64,000 bases of DNA, taken from assembly GCA_032718475.1 (NCBI GenBank), contig JAUCBJ010008602.1:1-64000 (forward strand), written 5' to 3'. The translations under genes were made by a program, and so were the position numbers. The DNA is from Nemertoderma westbladi. Lineage: Eukaryota; Xenacoelomorpha; Nemertodermatida; Nemertodermatidae. Each line of letters starts with the position of its first letter. Within the stretch, counting starts at the first letter, position 1. This document shows positions 1-15,593 of the stretch, one piece after another. Under the pieces are notes generated by a model. It was given only the letters and a program-made list of their open reading frames with translations. It was not told where the DNA came from and did not search any database.

Positions 1-1006
1 CATCCAGGAATTCTACGTCCACATCATGGCTATTTTCAGTTTGCATTGCATGTGCTACAGTATTCTATATTAGGTAACGTTGCCTTATTAATGTTAGACA
101 TAAATTTTAAACATATTTTATCTATAACATGTAGGGGCCTACTATGGCATTAGTCTAGGTGTGTGTACCATGTGGGAATTATTGAAAAACAATTTTATAT
201 ATTTATTTTAAAATATTTCACAATGGAAGAAGTTTCGATGGACGATATTTTATGCTGAGTGAGAAGACTTACAACAAATAAAACAACATAAGTGTTGGCA
301 AAAAGTAACATTTTTTCTTCTTCTTTTTTTTCTCTTTTTTTCTTTCTTATTTATCTCGCTACGCTCAACAAAAAAAGTATACTTTTTTTACCACCACTTA
401 AATAGTTTGTGTATGGAATTAATTTTGCACTACCCAATGGGTATACCCACGGGCATTCCATTATTCCAATAATAATACCCACTACTTTTTGACAAATTTT
501 TTAACAAGAAATAATCTAAATTACTAGGACTAGCTACTATCGTAGGGGCCTACTGCCAGAAGGTAAATTTATAATCTAGAACAAAAAAAGCTTTTGCTCC
601 TCCACTCCACCCATACAAAATTACTACAATTAGAATGTCCTAGAACATTAGCTAGTGTCAAATTTTGGCTTTATACACTAGCTAATCAATTTTTCTAAAT
701 AAATGACCCACGTCAAGTTTAGACAACTAATATTCGATCTTAACTCGCCCTATGTTTTTTGTTACAGCTAGTGTTTTCTAATTCTTTTTTTAGAAATGAT
801 ATAAGTCATGTTAACTATTGTTCGGTAAAAAAAATATATTCTAGAACAAATACTTTTTGTTCAAGAACACTTTTAAAAAATTTGCCCAATTTTATCAACT
901 TATTTATTATGTCAAAAATTATTTCATTATCTGAAATCTGGTCTAATGAAAAACAATCGATTAGGCGAAGGCGGAAAGGGACAACAGAGAAGCAAACTTC
1001 AGAACC
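1..1006. other. AT-rich left flank of the satellite, no gene seen
   Basis: The segment is AT-rich with short T and A runs. A 13-mer, GTAGGGGCCTACT, occurs twice here and once more near 49.77 kb, and TCTAGAAC-type words occur near 577 and 839. An open frame enters the satellite from this flank, but its unique part shows no domain and simply continues into repeat units. I see no coding evidence. Confidence 0.6.
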
Positions 1007-3576
1007 ATGGTTAGCCACCATATGGACTATATGGTTAGCCACCATATGGACTATATGGTTAGCCACCATATGGACTATATGGTTAGCCACCATATGGACT
1101 ATATGGTTAGCCACCATATGGACTATATGGTTAGCCACCATATGGACTATATGGTTAGCCACCATATGGACTATATGGTTAGCCACCATATGGACTATAT
1201 GGTTAGCCACCATATGGACTATATGGTTAGCCACCATATGGACTATATGGTTAGCCACCATATGGACTATATGGTTAGCCACCATATGGACTATATGGTT
1301 AGCCACCATATGGACTATATGGCTAGCCACCATATGGACTATATGGTTAGCCACCATATGGACTATATGGCTAGCCACCATATGGACTATATGGTTAGCT
1401 ACCATATGGACTATATGGTTAGCTACCATATGGACTATATGGTTAGCCACCATATGGACTATATGGCTAGCCACCATATGGACTATATGGTTAGCTACCA
1501 TATGGACTATATGGTTAGCTACCATATGGACTATATGGTTAGCCACCATATGGACTATATGGTTAGCCACCATATGGACTATATGGCTAGCCACCATATG
1601 GACTATATGGTTAGCTACCATATGGACTATATGGTTAGCTACCATATGGACTATATGGTTAGCCACCATATGGACTATATGGTTAGCCACCATATGGACT
1701 ATATGGCTAGCCACCATATGGACTATATGGTTAGCTACCATATGGACTATATGGTTAGCCACCATATGGACTATATGGTTAGCCACCATATGGACTATAT
1801 GGCTAGCCACCATATGGACTATATGGTTAGCTACCATATGGACTATATGGTTAGCCACCATATGGACTATATGGTTAGCCACCATATGGACTATATGGTT
1901 AGCCACCATATGGACTATATGGTTAGCCACCATATGGACTATATGGTTAGCCACCATATGGACTATATGGTTAGCCACCATATGGACTATATGGTTAGCT
2001 ACCATATGGACTATATGGTTAGCCACCATATGGACTATATGGTTAGCCACCATATGGACTATATGGTTAGCTACCATATGGACTATATGGTTAGCCACCA
2101 TATGGACTATATGGTTAGCCACCATATGGACTATATGGTTAGCTACCATATGGACTATATGGTTAGCCACCATATGGACTATATGGTTAGCTACCATATG
2201 GACTATATGGTTAGCCACCATATGGACTATATGGTTAGCTACCATATGGACTATATGGTTAGCCACCATATGGACTATATGGTTAGCCACCATATGGACT
2301 ATATGGTTAGCCACCATATGGACTATATGGTTAGCCACCATATGGACTATATGGTTAGCCACCATATGGACTATATGGTTAGCCACCATATGGACTATAT
2401 GGTTAGCCACCATATGGACTATATGGTTAGCCACCATATGGACTATATGGTTAGCCACCATATGGACTATATGGTTAGCCACCATATGGACTATATGGTT
2501 AGCCACCATATGGACTATATGGTTAGCCACCATATGGACTATATGGTTAGCCACCATATGGACTATATGGTTAGCCACCATATGGACTATATGGTTAGCC
2601 ACCATATGGACTATATGGTTAGCCACCATATGGACTATATGGTTAGCCACCATATGGACTATATGGTTAGCTACCATATGGACTATATGGTTAGCCACCA
2701 TATGGACTATATGGTTAGCCACCATATGGACTATATGGTTAGCTACCATATGGACTATATGGTTAGCCACCATATGGACTATATGGTTAGCTACCATATG
2801 GACTATATGGTTAGCCACCATATGGACTATATGGTTAGCTACCATATGGACTATATGGTTAGCCACCATATGGACTATATGGTTAGCCACCATATGGACT
2901 ATATGGTTAGCCACCATATGGACTATATGGTTAGCCACCATATGGACTATATGGTTAGCCACCATATGGACTATATGGTTAGCCACCATATGGACTATAT
3001 GGTTAGCCACCATATGGACTATATGGTTAGCCACCATATGGACTATATGGTTAGCCACCATATGGACTATATGGTTAGCCACCATATGGACTATATGGTT
3101 AGCCACCATATGGACTATATGGTTAGCCACCATATGGACTATATGGTTAGCCACCATATGGACTATATGGTTAGCCACCATATGGACTATATGGTTAGCC
3201 ACCATATGGACTATATGGTTAGCCACCATATGGACTATATGGTTAGCCACCATATGGACTATATGGTTAGCCACCATATGGACTATATGGTTAGCCACCA
3301 TATGGACTATATGGTTAGCCACCATATGGACTATATGGTTAGCCACCATATGGACTATATGGTTAGCCACCATATGGACTATATGGTTAGCCACCATATG
3401 GACTATATGGTTAGCCACCATATGGACTATATGGTTAGCCACCATATGGACTATATGGTTAGCCACCATATGGACTATATGGTTAGCCACCATATGGACT
3501 ATATGGTTAGCCACCATATGGACTATATGGTTAGCCACCATATGGACTATATGGTTAGCCACCATATGGACTATAT

Positions 3577-6500
3577 GGTTGGCCACCATATGGACTATAT
3601 GGTTGGCCACCATATGGACTATATGGTTAGCCACCATATGGACTATATGGTTGGCCACCATATGGACTATATGGTTGGCCACCATATGGACTATATGGTT
3701 GGCCACCATATGGACTATATGGTTGGCCACCATATGGACTATATGGTTGGCCACCATATGGACTATATGGTTAGCCACCATATGGACTATATGGTTAGCC
3801 ACCATATGGACTATATGGTTAGCCACCATATGGACTATATGGTTAGCCACCATATGGACTATATGGTTAGCCACCATATGGACTATATGGTTAGCCACCA
3901 TATGGACTATATGGTTAGCCACCATATGGACTATATGGTTGGCCACCATATGGACTATATGGTTGGCCACCATATGGACTATATGGTTAGCCACCATATG
4001 GACTATATGGTTGGCCACCATATGGACTATATGGTTGGCCACCATATGGACTATATGGTTGGCCACCATATGAACTATATGGTTGGCCACCATATGGACT
4101 ATATGGTTGGCCACCATATGGACTATATGGTTAGCCACCATATGGACTATATGGTTGGCCACCATATGGACTATATGGTTGGCCACCATATGGACTATAT
4201 GGTTGGCCACCATATGGACTATATGGTTGGCCACCATATGGACTATATGGTTGGCCACCATATGGACTATATGGTTGGCCACCATATGGACTATATGGTT
4301 GGCCACCATATGGACTATATGGTTAGCCACCATATGGACTATATGGTTGGCCACCATATGGACTATATGGTTGGCCACCATATGGACTATATGGTTGGCC
4401 ACCATATGAACTATATGGTTGGCCACCATATGGACTATATGGTTAGCCACCATATGGACTATATGGTTAGCCACCATATGGACTATATGGTTAGCCACCA
4501 TATGGACTATATGGTTGGCCACCATATGAACTATATGGTTGGCCACCATATGGACTATATGGTTAGCCACCATATGGACTATATGGTTAGCCACCATATG
4601 GACTATATGGTTAGCCACCATATGGACTATATGGTTGGCCACCATATGGACTATATGGTTGGCCACCATATGAACTATATGGTTGGCCACCATATGGACT
4701 ATATGGTTAGCCACCATATGGACTATAGGGTTAGCCACCATATGGACTATATGGTTAGCCACCATATGGACTATAGGGTTAGCCACCATATGGACTATAG
4801 GGTTAGCCACCATATGGACTATATGGTTAGCCACCATCTGGACTATATGGTTAGCCACCATATGGACTATAGGGTTAGCCACCATATGGACTATAGGGTT
4901 AGCCACCATATGGACTATATGGTTAGCCACCATATGGACTATATGGTTGGCCACCATATGGACTATATGGTTGGCCACCATATGGACTATATGGTTGGCC
5001 ACCATATGGACTATATGGTTAGCCACCATATGGACTATATGGTTAGCCACCATATGGACTATATGGTTAGCCACCATATGGACTATATGGTTGGCCACCA
5101 TATGGACTATATGGTTGGCCACCATATGGACTATATGGTTAGCCACCATATGGACTATATGGTTAGCCACCATATGGACTATATGGTTAGCCACCATATG
5201 GACTATATGGTTGGCCACCATATGGACTATATGGTTGGCCACCATATGAACTATATGGTTGGCCACCATATGGACTATATGGTTAGCCACCATATGGACT
5301 ATATGGTTAGCCACCATATGGACTATATGGTTAGCCACCATATGGACTATATGGTTGGCCACCATATGGACTATATGGTTGGCCACCATATGGACTATAT
5401 GGTTGGCCACCATATGGACTATATGGTTAGCCACCATATGGACTATAGGGTTAGCCACCATATGGACTATATGGTTAGCCACCATATGGACTATAGGGTT
5501 AGCCACCATATGGACTATAGGGTTAGCCACCATATGGACTATATGGTTAGCCACCATCTGGACTATATGGTTAGCCACCATATGGACTATAGGGTTAGCC
5601 ACCATATGGACTATAGGGTTAGCCACCATATGGACTATATGGTTAGCCACCATATGGACTATATGGTTGGCCACCATATGGACTATATGGTTAGCCACCA
5701 TATGGACTATATGGTTAGCCACCATATGGACTATAGGGTTAGCCACCATATGGACTATATGGTTAGCCACCATATGGACTATATGGTTGGCCACCATATG
5801 GACTATATGGTTGGCCACCATATGGACTATATGGTTAGCCACCATATGGACTATATGGTTAGCCACCATATGGACTATATGGTTAGCCACCATATGGACT
5901 ATATGGTTGGCCACCATATGGACTATATGGTTGGCCACCATATGGACTATATGGTTGGCCACCATATGGACTATATGGTTAGCCACCATATGGACTATAT
6001 GGTTAGCCACCATATGGACTATATGGTTAGCCACCATATGGACTATAGGGTTAGCCACCATATGGACTATAGGGTTAGCCACCATATGGACTATATGGTT
6101 AGCCACCATCTGGACTATATGGTTAGCCACCATATGGACTATAGGGTTAGCCACCATATGGACTATAGGGTTAGCCACCATATGGACTATATGGTTAGCC
6201 ACCATATGGACTATATGGTTGGCCACCATATGGACTATATGGTTGGCCACCATATGGACTATATGGTTGGCCACCATATGGACTATATGGTTGGCCACCA
6301 TATGGACTATATGGTTGGCCACCATATGGACTATATGGTTGGCCACCATATGGACTATATGGTTGGCCACCATATGGACTATATGGTTGGCCACCATATG
6401 GACTATATGGTTGGCCACCATATGGACTATATGGTTGGCCACCATATGGACTATATGGTTAGCCACCATATGGACTATATGGTTAGCCACCATATGGACT

Positions 6501-8808
6501 ATATGGTTAGCCACCATATGGACTATATGGTTAGCCACCATATGGACTATATGGTTAGCCACCATATGGACTATATGGTTAGCCACCATATGGACTATAG
6601 GGTTAGCCACCATATGGACTATAGGGTTAGCCACCATATGGACTATATGGTTAGCCACCATATGGACTATATGGTTAGCCACCATCTGGACTATATGGTT
6701 AGCCACCATATGGACTATAGGGTTAGCCACCATATGGACTATAGGGTTAGCCACCATATGGACTATATGGTTGGCCACCATATGGACTATATGGTTGGCC
6801 ACCATATGGACTATATGGTTGGCCACCATATGGACTATATGGTTAGCCACCATATGGACTATATGGTTGGCCACCATATGGACTATATGGTTGGCCACCA
6901 TATGGACTATATGGTTGGCCACCATATGGACTATATGGTTGGCCACCATATGGACTATATGGTTAGCCACCATATGGACTATATGGTTAGCCACCATATG
7001 GACTATATGGTTAGCCACCATATGGACTATATGGTTGGCCACCATATGGACTATATGGTTGGCCACCATATGGACTATATGGTTAGCCACCATATGGACT
7101 ATATGGTTAGCCACCATATGGACTATATGGTTAGCCACCATATGGACTATATGGTTGGCCACCATATGGACTATATGGTTGGCCACCATATGAACTATAT
7201 GGTTGGCCACCATATGGACTATATGGTTAGCCACCATATGGACTATAGGGTTAGCCACCATATGGACTATATGGTTAGCCACCATATGGACTATAGGGTT
7301 AGCCACCATATGGACTATAGGGTTAGCCACCATATGGACTATATGGTTAGCCACCATATGGACTATATGGTTAGCCACCATATGGACTATAGGGTTAGCC
7401 ACCATATGGACTATAGGGTTAGCCACCATATGGACTATATGGTTAGCCACCATATGGACTATATGGTTGGCCACCATATGGACTATATGGTTGGCCACCA
7501 TATGGACTATATGGTTGGCCACCATATGGACTATATGGTTAGCCACCATATGGACTATATGGTTAGCCACCATATGGACTATATGGTTAGCCACCATATG
7601 GACTATATGGTTGGCCACCATATGGACTATATGGTTGGCCACCATATGGACTATATGGTTGAGCCACCATATGGACTATATGGTTAGCCACCATATGGAC
7701 TATATGGTTAGCCACCATATGGACTATATGGTTGGCCACCATATGGACTATATGGTTGGCCACCATATGGACTATATGGTTGGCCACCATATGGACTATA
7801 TGGTTAGCCACCATATGGACTATATGGTTAGCCACCATATGGACTATATGGTTAGCCACCATATGGACTATATGGTTGGCCACCATATGGACTATATGGT
7901 TGGCCACCATATGGACTATATGGTTGGCCACCATATGGACTATATGGTTAGCCACCATATGGACTATAGGGTTAGCCACCATATGGACTATATGGTTAGC
8001 CACCATATGGACTATAGGGTTAGCCACCATATGGACTATAGGGTTAGCCACCATATGGACTATATGGTTAGCCACCATATGGACTATATGGTTAGCCACC
8101 ATATGGACTATAGGGTTAGCCACCATATGGACTATAGGGTTAGCCACCATATGGACTATATGGTTAGCCACCATATGGACTATATGGTTGGCCACCATAT
8201 GGACTATATGGTTGGCCACCATATGGACTATATGGTTGGCCACCATATGGACTATATGGTTGGCCACCATATGGACTATATGGTTGGCCACCATATGGAC
8301 TATATGGTTGGCCACCATATGGACTATATGGTTGGCCACCATATGGACTATATGGTTGGCCACCATATGGACTATATGGTTGGCCACCATATGGACTATA
8401 TGGTTGGCCACCATATGGACTATATGGTTAGCCACCATATGGACTATATGGTTAGCCACCATATGGACTATATGGTTAGCCACCATATGGACTATATGGT
8501 TAGCCACCATATGGACTATATGGTTAGCCACCATATGGACTATATGGTTAGCCACCATATGGACTATATGGTTAGCCACCATATGGACTATATGGTTAGC
8601 CACCATATGGACTATATGGTTAGCCACCATATGGACTATATGGTTAGCCACCATATGGACTATATGGTTAGCCACCATATGGACTATATGGTTAGCCACC
8701 ATATGGACTATATGGTTAGCCACCATATGGACTATATGGTTAGCCACCATATGGACTATAGGGTTAGCCACCATATGGACTATAGGGTTAGCCACCATAT
8801 GGACTATA
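3577..8808. repeat. Variant-rich part of the satellite with higher-order repeats
   Basis: Inside the 24-bp array this stretch mixes TTGGCC, TATAGGGTT, CATCTGG and CATATGAAC variants in recurring order. The block from 4681 to about 4960 recurs at 5401, exactly 720 bp (30 units) later. The CATCTGG marker at 4838, 5558, 6110 and 6686 is spaced 720, 552 and 576 bp apart, all multiples of 24. This is the usual signature of unequal exchange or segmental duplication inside a satellite. Confidence 0.85.
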
Positions 8809-11800
8809 TGGTTAGCCACCATATGGACTATATGGTTAGCCACCATATGGACTATATGGTTAGCCACCATATGGACTATATGGTTAGCCACCATATGGAC
8901 TATATGGTTAGCCACCATATGGACTATATGGTTAGCCACCATATGGACTATATGGTTAGCCACCATATGGACTATATGGTTAGCCACCATATGGACTATA
9001 TGGTTAGCCACCATATGGACTATATGGTTAGCCACCATATGGACTATATGGTTAGCCACCATATGGACTATATGGTTAGCCACCATATGGACTATATGGT
9101 TAGCCACCATATGGACTATATGGTTAGCCACCATATGGACTATATGGTTAGCCACCATATGGACTATATGGTTAGCCACCATATGGACTATATGGTTAGC
9201 CACCATATGGACTATATGGTTAGCCACCATATGGACTATATGGTTAGCCACCATATGGACTATATGGTTAGCCACCATATGGACTATATGGTTAGCCACC
9301 ATATGGACTATATGGTTAGCCACCATATGGACTATATGGTTAGCCACCATATGGACTATATGGTTAGCCACCATATGGACTATATGGTTAGCCACCATAT
9401 GGACTATATGGTTAGCCACCATATGGACTATATGGTTAGCCACCATATGGACTATATGGTTAGCCACCATATGGACTATATGGTTAGCCACCATATGGAC
9501 TATATGGTTAGCCACCATATGGACTATATGGTTAGCCACCATATGGACTATATGGTTAGCCACCATATGGACTATATGGTTAGCCACCATATGGACTATA
9601 TGGTTAGCCACCATATGGACTATATGGTTAGCCACCATATGGACTATATGGTTAGCCACCATATGGACTATATGGTTAGCCACCATATGGACTATATGGT
9701 TAGCCACCATATGGACTATATGGTTAGCCACCATATGGACTATATGGTTAGCCACCATATGGACTATATGGTTAGCCACCATATGGACTATATGGTTAGC
9801 CACCATATGGACTATATGGTTAGCCACCATATGGACTATATGGTTAGCCACCATATGGACTATATGGTTAGCCACCATATGGACTATATGGTTAGCCACC
9901 ATATGGACTATATGGTTAGCCACCATATGGACTATATGGTTAGCCACCATATGGACTATATGGTTAGCCACCATATGGACTATATGGTTAGCCACCATAT
10001 GGACTATATGGTTAGCCACCATATGGACTATATGGTTAGCCACCATATGGACTATATGGTTAGCCACCATATGGACTATATGGTTAGCCACCATATGGAC
10101 TATATGGTTAGCCACCATATGGACTATATGGTTAGCCACCATATGGACTATATGGTTAGCCACCATATGGACTATATGGTTAGCCACCATATGGACTATA
10201 TGGTTAGCCACCATATGGACTATATGGTTAGCCACCATATGGACTATATGGTTAGCCACCATATGGACTATATGGTTAGCCACCATATGGACTATATGGT
10301 TAGCCACCATATGGACTATATGGTTAGCCACCATATGGACTATATGGTTAGCCACCATATGGACTATATGGTTAGCCACCATATGGACTATATGGTTAGC
10401 CACCATATGGACTATATGGTTAGCCACCATATGGACTATATGGTTAGCCACCATATGGACTATATGGTTAGCCACCATATGGACTATATGGTTAGCCACC
10501 ATATGGACTATATGGTTAGCCACCATATGGACTATATGGTTAGCCACCATATGGACTATATGGTTAGCCACCATATGGACTATATGGTTAGCCACCATAT
10601 GGACTATATGGTTAGCCACCATATGGACTATATGGTTAGCCACCATATGGACTATATGGTTAGCCACCATATGGACTATATGGTTAGCCACCATATGGAC
10701 TATATGGTTAGCCACCATATGGACTATATGGTTAGCCACCATATGGACTATATGGTTAGCCACCATATGGACTATATGGTTAGCCACCATATGGACTATA
10801 TGGTTAGCCACCATATGGACTATATGGTTAGCCACCATATGGACTATATGGTTAGCCACCATATGGACTATATGGTTAGCCACCATATGGACTATATGGT
10901 TAGCCACCATATGGACTATATGGTTAGCCACCATATGGACTATATGGTTAGCCACCATATGGACTATATGGTTAGCCACCATATGGACTATATGGTTAGC
11001 CACCATATGGACTATATGGTTAGCCACCATATGGACTATATGGTTAGCCACCATATGGACTATATGGTTAGCCACCATATGGACTATATGGTTAGCCACC
11101 ATATGGACTATATGGTTAGCCACCATATGGACTATATGGTTAGCCACCATATGGACTATATGGTTAGCCACCATATGGACTATATGGTTAGCCACCATAT
11201 GGACTATATGGTTAGCCACCATATGGACTATATGGTTAGCCACCATATGGACTATATGGTTAGCCACCATATGGACTATATGGTTAGCCACCATATGGAC
11301 TATATGGTTAGCCACCATATGGACTATATGGTTAGCCACCATATGGACTATATGGTTAGCCACCATATGGACTATATGGTTAGCCACCATATGGACTATA
11401 TGGTTAGCCACCATATGGACTATATGGTTAGCCACCATATGGACTATATGGTTAGCCACCATATGGACTATATGGTTAGCCACCATATGGACTATATGGT
11501 TAGCCACCATATGGACTATATGGTTAGCCACCATATGGACTATATGGTTAGCCACCATATGGACTATATGGTTAGCCACCATATGGACTATATGGTTAGC
11601 CACCATATGGACTATATGGTTAGCCACCATATGGACTATATGGTTAGCCACCATATGGACTATATGGTTAGCCACCATATGGACTATATGGTTAGCCACC
11701 ATATGGACTATATGGTTAGCCACCATATGGACTATATGGTTAGCCACCATATGGACTATATGGTTAGCCACCATATGGACTATATGGTTAGCCACCATAT

Positions 11801-13200
11801 GGACTATATGGTTAGCCACCATATGGACTATATGGTTAGCCACCATATGGACTATATGGTTAGCCACCATATGGACTATATGGTTAGCCACCATATGGAC
11901 TATATGGTTAGCCACCATATGGACTATATGGTTAGCCACCATATGGACTATATGGTTAGCCACCATATGGACTATATGGTTAGCCACCATATGGACTATA
12001 TGGTTAGCCACCATATGGACTATATGGTTAGCCACCATATGGACTATATGGTTAGCCACCATATGGACTATATGGTTAGCCACCATATGGACTATATGGT
12101 TAGCCACCATATGGACTATATGGTTAGCCACCATATGGACTATATGGTTAGCCACCATATGGACTATATGGTTAGCCACCATATGGACTATATGGTTAGC
12201 CACCATATGGACTATATGGTTAGCCACCATATGGACTATATGGTTAGCCACCATATGGACTATATGGTTAGCCACCATATGGACTATATGGTTAGCCACC
12301 ATATGGACTATATGGTTAGCCACCATATGGACTATATGGTTAGCCACCATATGGACTATATGGTTAGCCACCATATGGACTATATGGTTAGCCACCATAT
12401 GGACTATATGGTTAGCCACCATATGGACTATATGGTTAGCCACCATATGGACTATATGGTTAGCCACCATATGGACTATATGGTTAGCCACCATATGGAC
12501 TATATGGTTAGCCACCATATGGACTATATGGTTAGCCACCATATGGACTATATGGTTAGCCACCATATGGACTATATGGTTAGCCACCATATGGACTATA
12601 TGGTTAGCCACCATATGGACTATATGGTTAGCCACCATATGGACTATATGGTTAGCCACCATATGGACTATATGGTTAGCCACCATATGGACTATATGGT
12701 TAGCCACCATATGGACTATATGGTTAGCCACCATATGGACTATATGGTTAGCCACCATATGGACTATATGGTTAGCCACCATATGGACTATATGGTTAGC
12801 CACCATATGGACTATATGGTTAGCCACCATATGGACTATATGGTTAGCCACCATATGGACTATATGGTTAGCCACCATATGGACTATATGGTTAGCCACC
12901 ATATGGACTATATGGTTAGCCACCATATGGACTATATGGTTAGCCACCATATGGACTATATGGTTAGCCACCATATGGACTATATGGTTAGCCACCATAT
13001 GGACTATATGGTTAGCCACCATATGGACTATATGGTTAGCCACCATATGGACTATATGGTTAGCCACCATATGGACTATATGGTTAGCCACCATATGGAC
13101 TATATGGTTAGCCACCATATGGACTATATGGTTAGCCACCATATGGACTATATGGTTAGCCACCATATGGACTATATGGTTAGCCACCATATGGACTATA
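8809..13200. repeat. Homogeneous core of the satellite
   Basis: From about 8809 to 13200 I read every 24-bp unit as the same canonical sequence, roughly 183 consecutive copies without a substitution. Variants return at 13201 (TTGGCC) and CATATGAAC appears near 14701-14880. Recent amplification or ongoing gene conversion would explain it. A copy-number error in assembly is also possible, since reads cannot be placed uniquely here. Confidence 0.85.
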
Positions 13201-14964
13201 TGGTTGGCCACCATATGGACTATATGGTTAGCCACCATATGGACTATATGGTTAGCCACCATATGGACTATATGGTTAGCCACCATATGGACTATATGGT
13301 TAGCCACCATATGGACTATATGGTTGGCCACCATATGGACTATATGGTTGGCCACCATATGGACTATATGGTTAGCCACCATATGGACTATATGGTTAGC
13401 CACCATATGGACTATATGGTTGGCCACCATATGGACTATATGGTTGGCCACCATATGGACTATATGGTTGGCCACCATATGGACTATATGGTTGGCCACC
13501 ATATGGACTATATGGTTGGCCACCATATGGACTATATGGTTGGCCACCATATGGACTATATGGTTGGCCACCATATGGACTATATGGTTGGCCACCATAT
13601 GGACTATATGGTTAGCCACCATATGGACTATATGGTTAGCCACCATATGGACTATATGGTTAGCCACCATATGGACTATATGGTTAGCCACCATATGGAC
13701 TATATGGTTAGCCACCATATGGACTATATGGTTAGCCACCATATGGACTATATGGTTAGCCACCATATGGACTATATGGTTGGCCACCATATGGACTATA
13801 TGGTTAGCCACCATATGGACTATATGGTTAGCCACCATATGGACTATATGGTTAGCCACCATATGGACTATATGGTTGGCCACCATATGGACTATATGGT
13901 TAGCCACCATATGGACTATATGGTTAGCCACCATATGGACTATATGGTTAGCCACCATATGGACTATATGGTTAGCCACCATATGGACTATATGGTTAGC
14001 CACCATATGGACTATATGGTTGGCCACCATATGGACTATATGGTTAGCCACCATATGGACTATATGGTTAGCCACCATATGGACTATATGGTTAGCCACC
14101 ATATGGACTATATGGTTAGCCACCATATGGACTATATGGTTAGCCACCATATGGACTATATGGTTGGCCACCATATGGACTATATGGTTGGCCACCATAT
14201 GGACTATATGGTTGGCCACCATATGGACTATATGGTTGGCCACCATATGGACTATATGGTTGGCCACCATATGGACTATATGGTTAGCCACCATATGGAC
14301 TATATGGTTGGCCACCATATGGACTATATGGTTGGCCACCATATGGACTATATGGTTAGCCACCATATGGACTATATGGTTAGCCACCACATGGACTATA
14401 TGGTTAGCCACCATATGGACTATATGGTTAGCCACCATATGGACTATATGGTTAGCCACCATATGGACTATATGGTTGGCCACCATATGGACTATATGGT
14501 TGGCCACCATATGGACTATATGGTTGGCCACCATATGGACTATATGGTTGGCCACCATATGGACTATATGGTTGGCCACCATATGGACTATATGGTTGGC
14601 CACCATATGGACTATATGGTTAGCCACCATATGGACTATATGGTTAGCCACCATATGGACTATATGGTTGGCCACCATATGGACTATATGGTTAGCCACC
14701 ATATGAACTATATGGTTAGCCACCATATGGACTATATGGTTAGCCACCATATGAACTATATGGTTAGCCACCATATGAACTATATGGTTAGCCACCATAT
14801 GAACTATATGGTTAGCCACCATATGGACTATATGGTTAGCCACCATATGAACTATATGGTTAGCCACCATATGAACTATATGGTTAGCCACCATATGGAT
14901 TATATGGTTAGCCACCATATGGACTATATGGTTAGCCACCATATGGACTAGTATAAACGGCTAG

Positions 14965-15593
14965 AGTTCCGTATGCAGTCGCATTTGATATTTTGATATT
15001 AATTAATGAAATCATGTACTTTTGCATAGTAATGCTACCACCGACTTCATTGCAATATTTTTCAAAAAATAATATTGTGTTCTAGAACATTAGAAAATCG
15101 ACTAGCTAGTTATTTTTGTTTTAATTTTTTGATAAATGATTTATTATATATTAGGCCCTAAATTTTATTTTTAATTTCTAAAAATACTGCATTTTTTGTG
15201 TTCTAGAACATTAGTAGATACGTTTTTTTATTTTAGCTGGTATTTTTTATTACTAGCTAGTATCTTTTGTAATTATAATAAAATGTGAAAACATTGATAT
15301 TTCAGGTTTAAACTGTTGCAGAATATTTTAATGACCAAAAATATTGATGATATTATAGCAGTTTACATTTTTGGCATGGTAACAATGATTTATGTTATAA
15401 AAATGTAGTTTTTTTTAAATTACTAGCCATTTTAAATATGAAAAATGACCAGCTATATGTTCTAGAACATTGTATTTTTAATTTTATATATGTTCTAGAA
15501 TAGTGTATAATAATTATATTTTGTTTTAGAATTCTACATTGTTGCCCTGGTAACAATGATTTATATTTTAAAAATTCTACTGCATACGGAACT
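14965..15593. mobile_element. Possible MITE with 15-bp terminal inverted repeats
   Basis: AGTTCCGTATGCAGT at 14965-14979 is perfectly complementary to ACTGCATACGGAACT at 15579-15593. The 629-bp interval is AT-rich and non-coding and contains an imperfect internal direct repeat (GGTAACAATGATTTAT at about 15377 and 15549). I see no target-site duplication, so this could be an old element or a chance or local inverted duplication. It begins only 15 bp after the satellite ends. Confidence 0.3.

Larger units (their letters stand above)
1007..14950. repeat. 24-bp tandem satellite array, about 581 units
   Basis: A head-to-tail array with exact 24-bp period; the unit contains TTAGCCACCATATGG followed by ACTATAT. 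Only a few substitutions occur: TTGGCC for TTAGCC, GCTAGCC, TAGCTACC, TATAGGGTT, CATCTGG and CATATGAAC. One extra base at 7662 shifts the register of everything after it. Because 24 is a multiple of three and several registers lack stops, the array produces open frames of up to about 2,580 codons on both strands. These translate to pure octapeptide repeats and are not evidence for a gene. Both ends stop abruptly, near 1007 and 14950, and units close to the ends carry most of the variants. Confidence 0.98.

Noticed and set aside
4725-8790. Telomere-like GGGTTAG in satellite variants
   Set aside because: It is a one-base variant (TATAGGGTTAGCC) within the 24-bp unit; no tandem TTAGGG run exists.
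1007-14950. CArG box (serum response element) in each satellite unit
   Set aside because: The unit has CCATATGG, with four A/T bases between CC and GG rather than the six required.
759-14951. Open frames of 1,000-2,600 codons on both strands
   Set aside because: They are the stop-free registers of the 24-bp satellite; overlapping frames give different octapeptide repeats and none has a unique domain.
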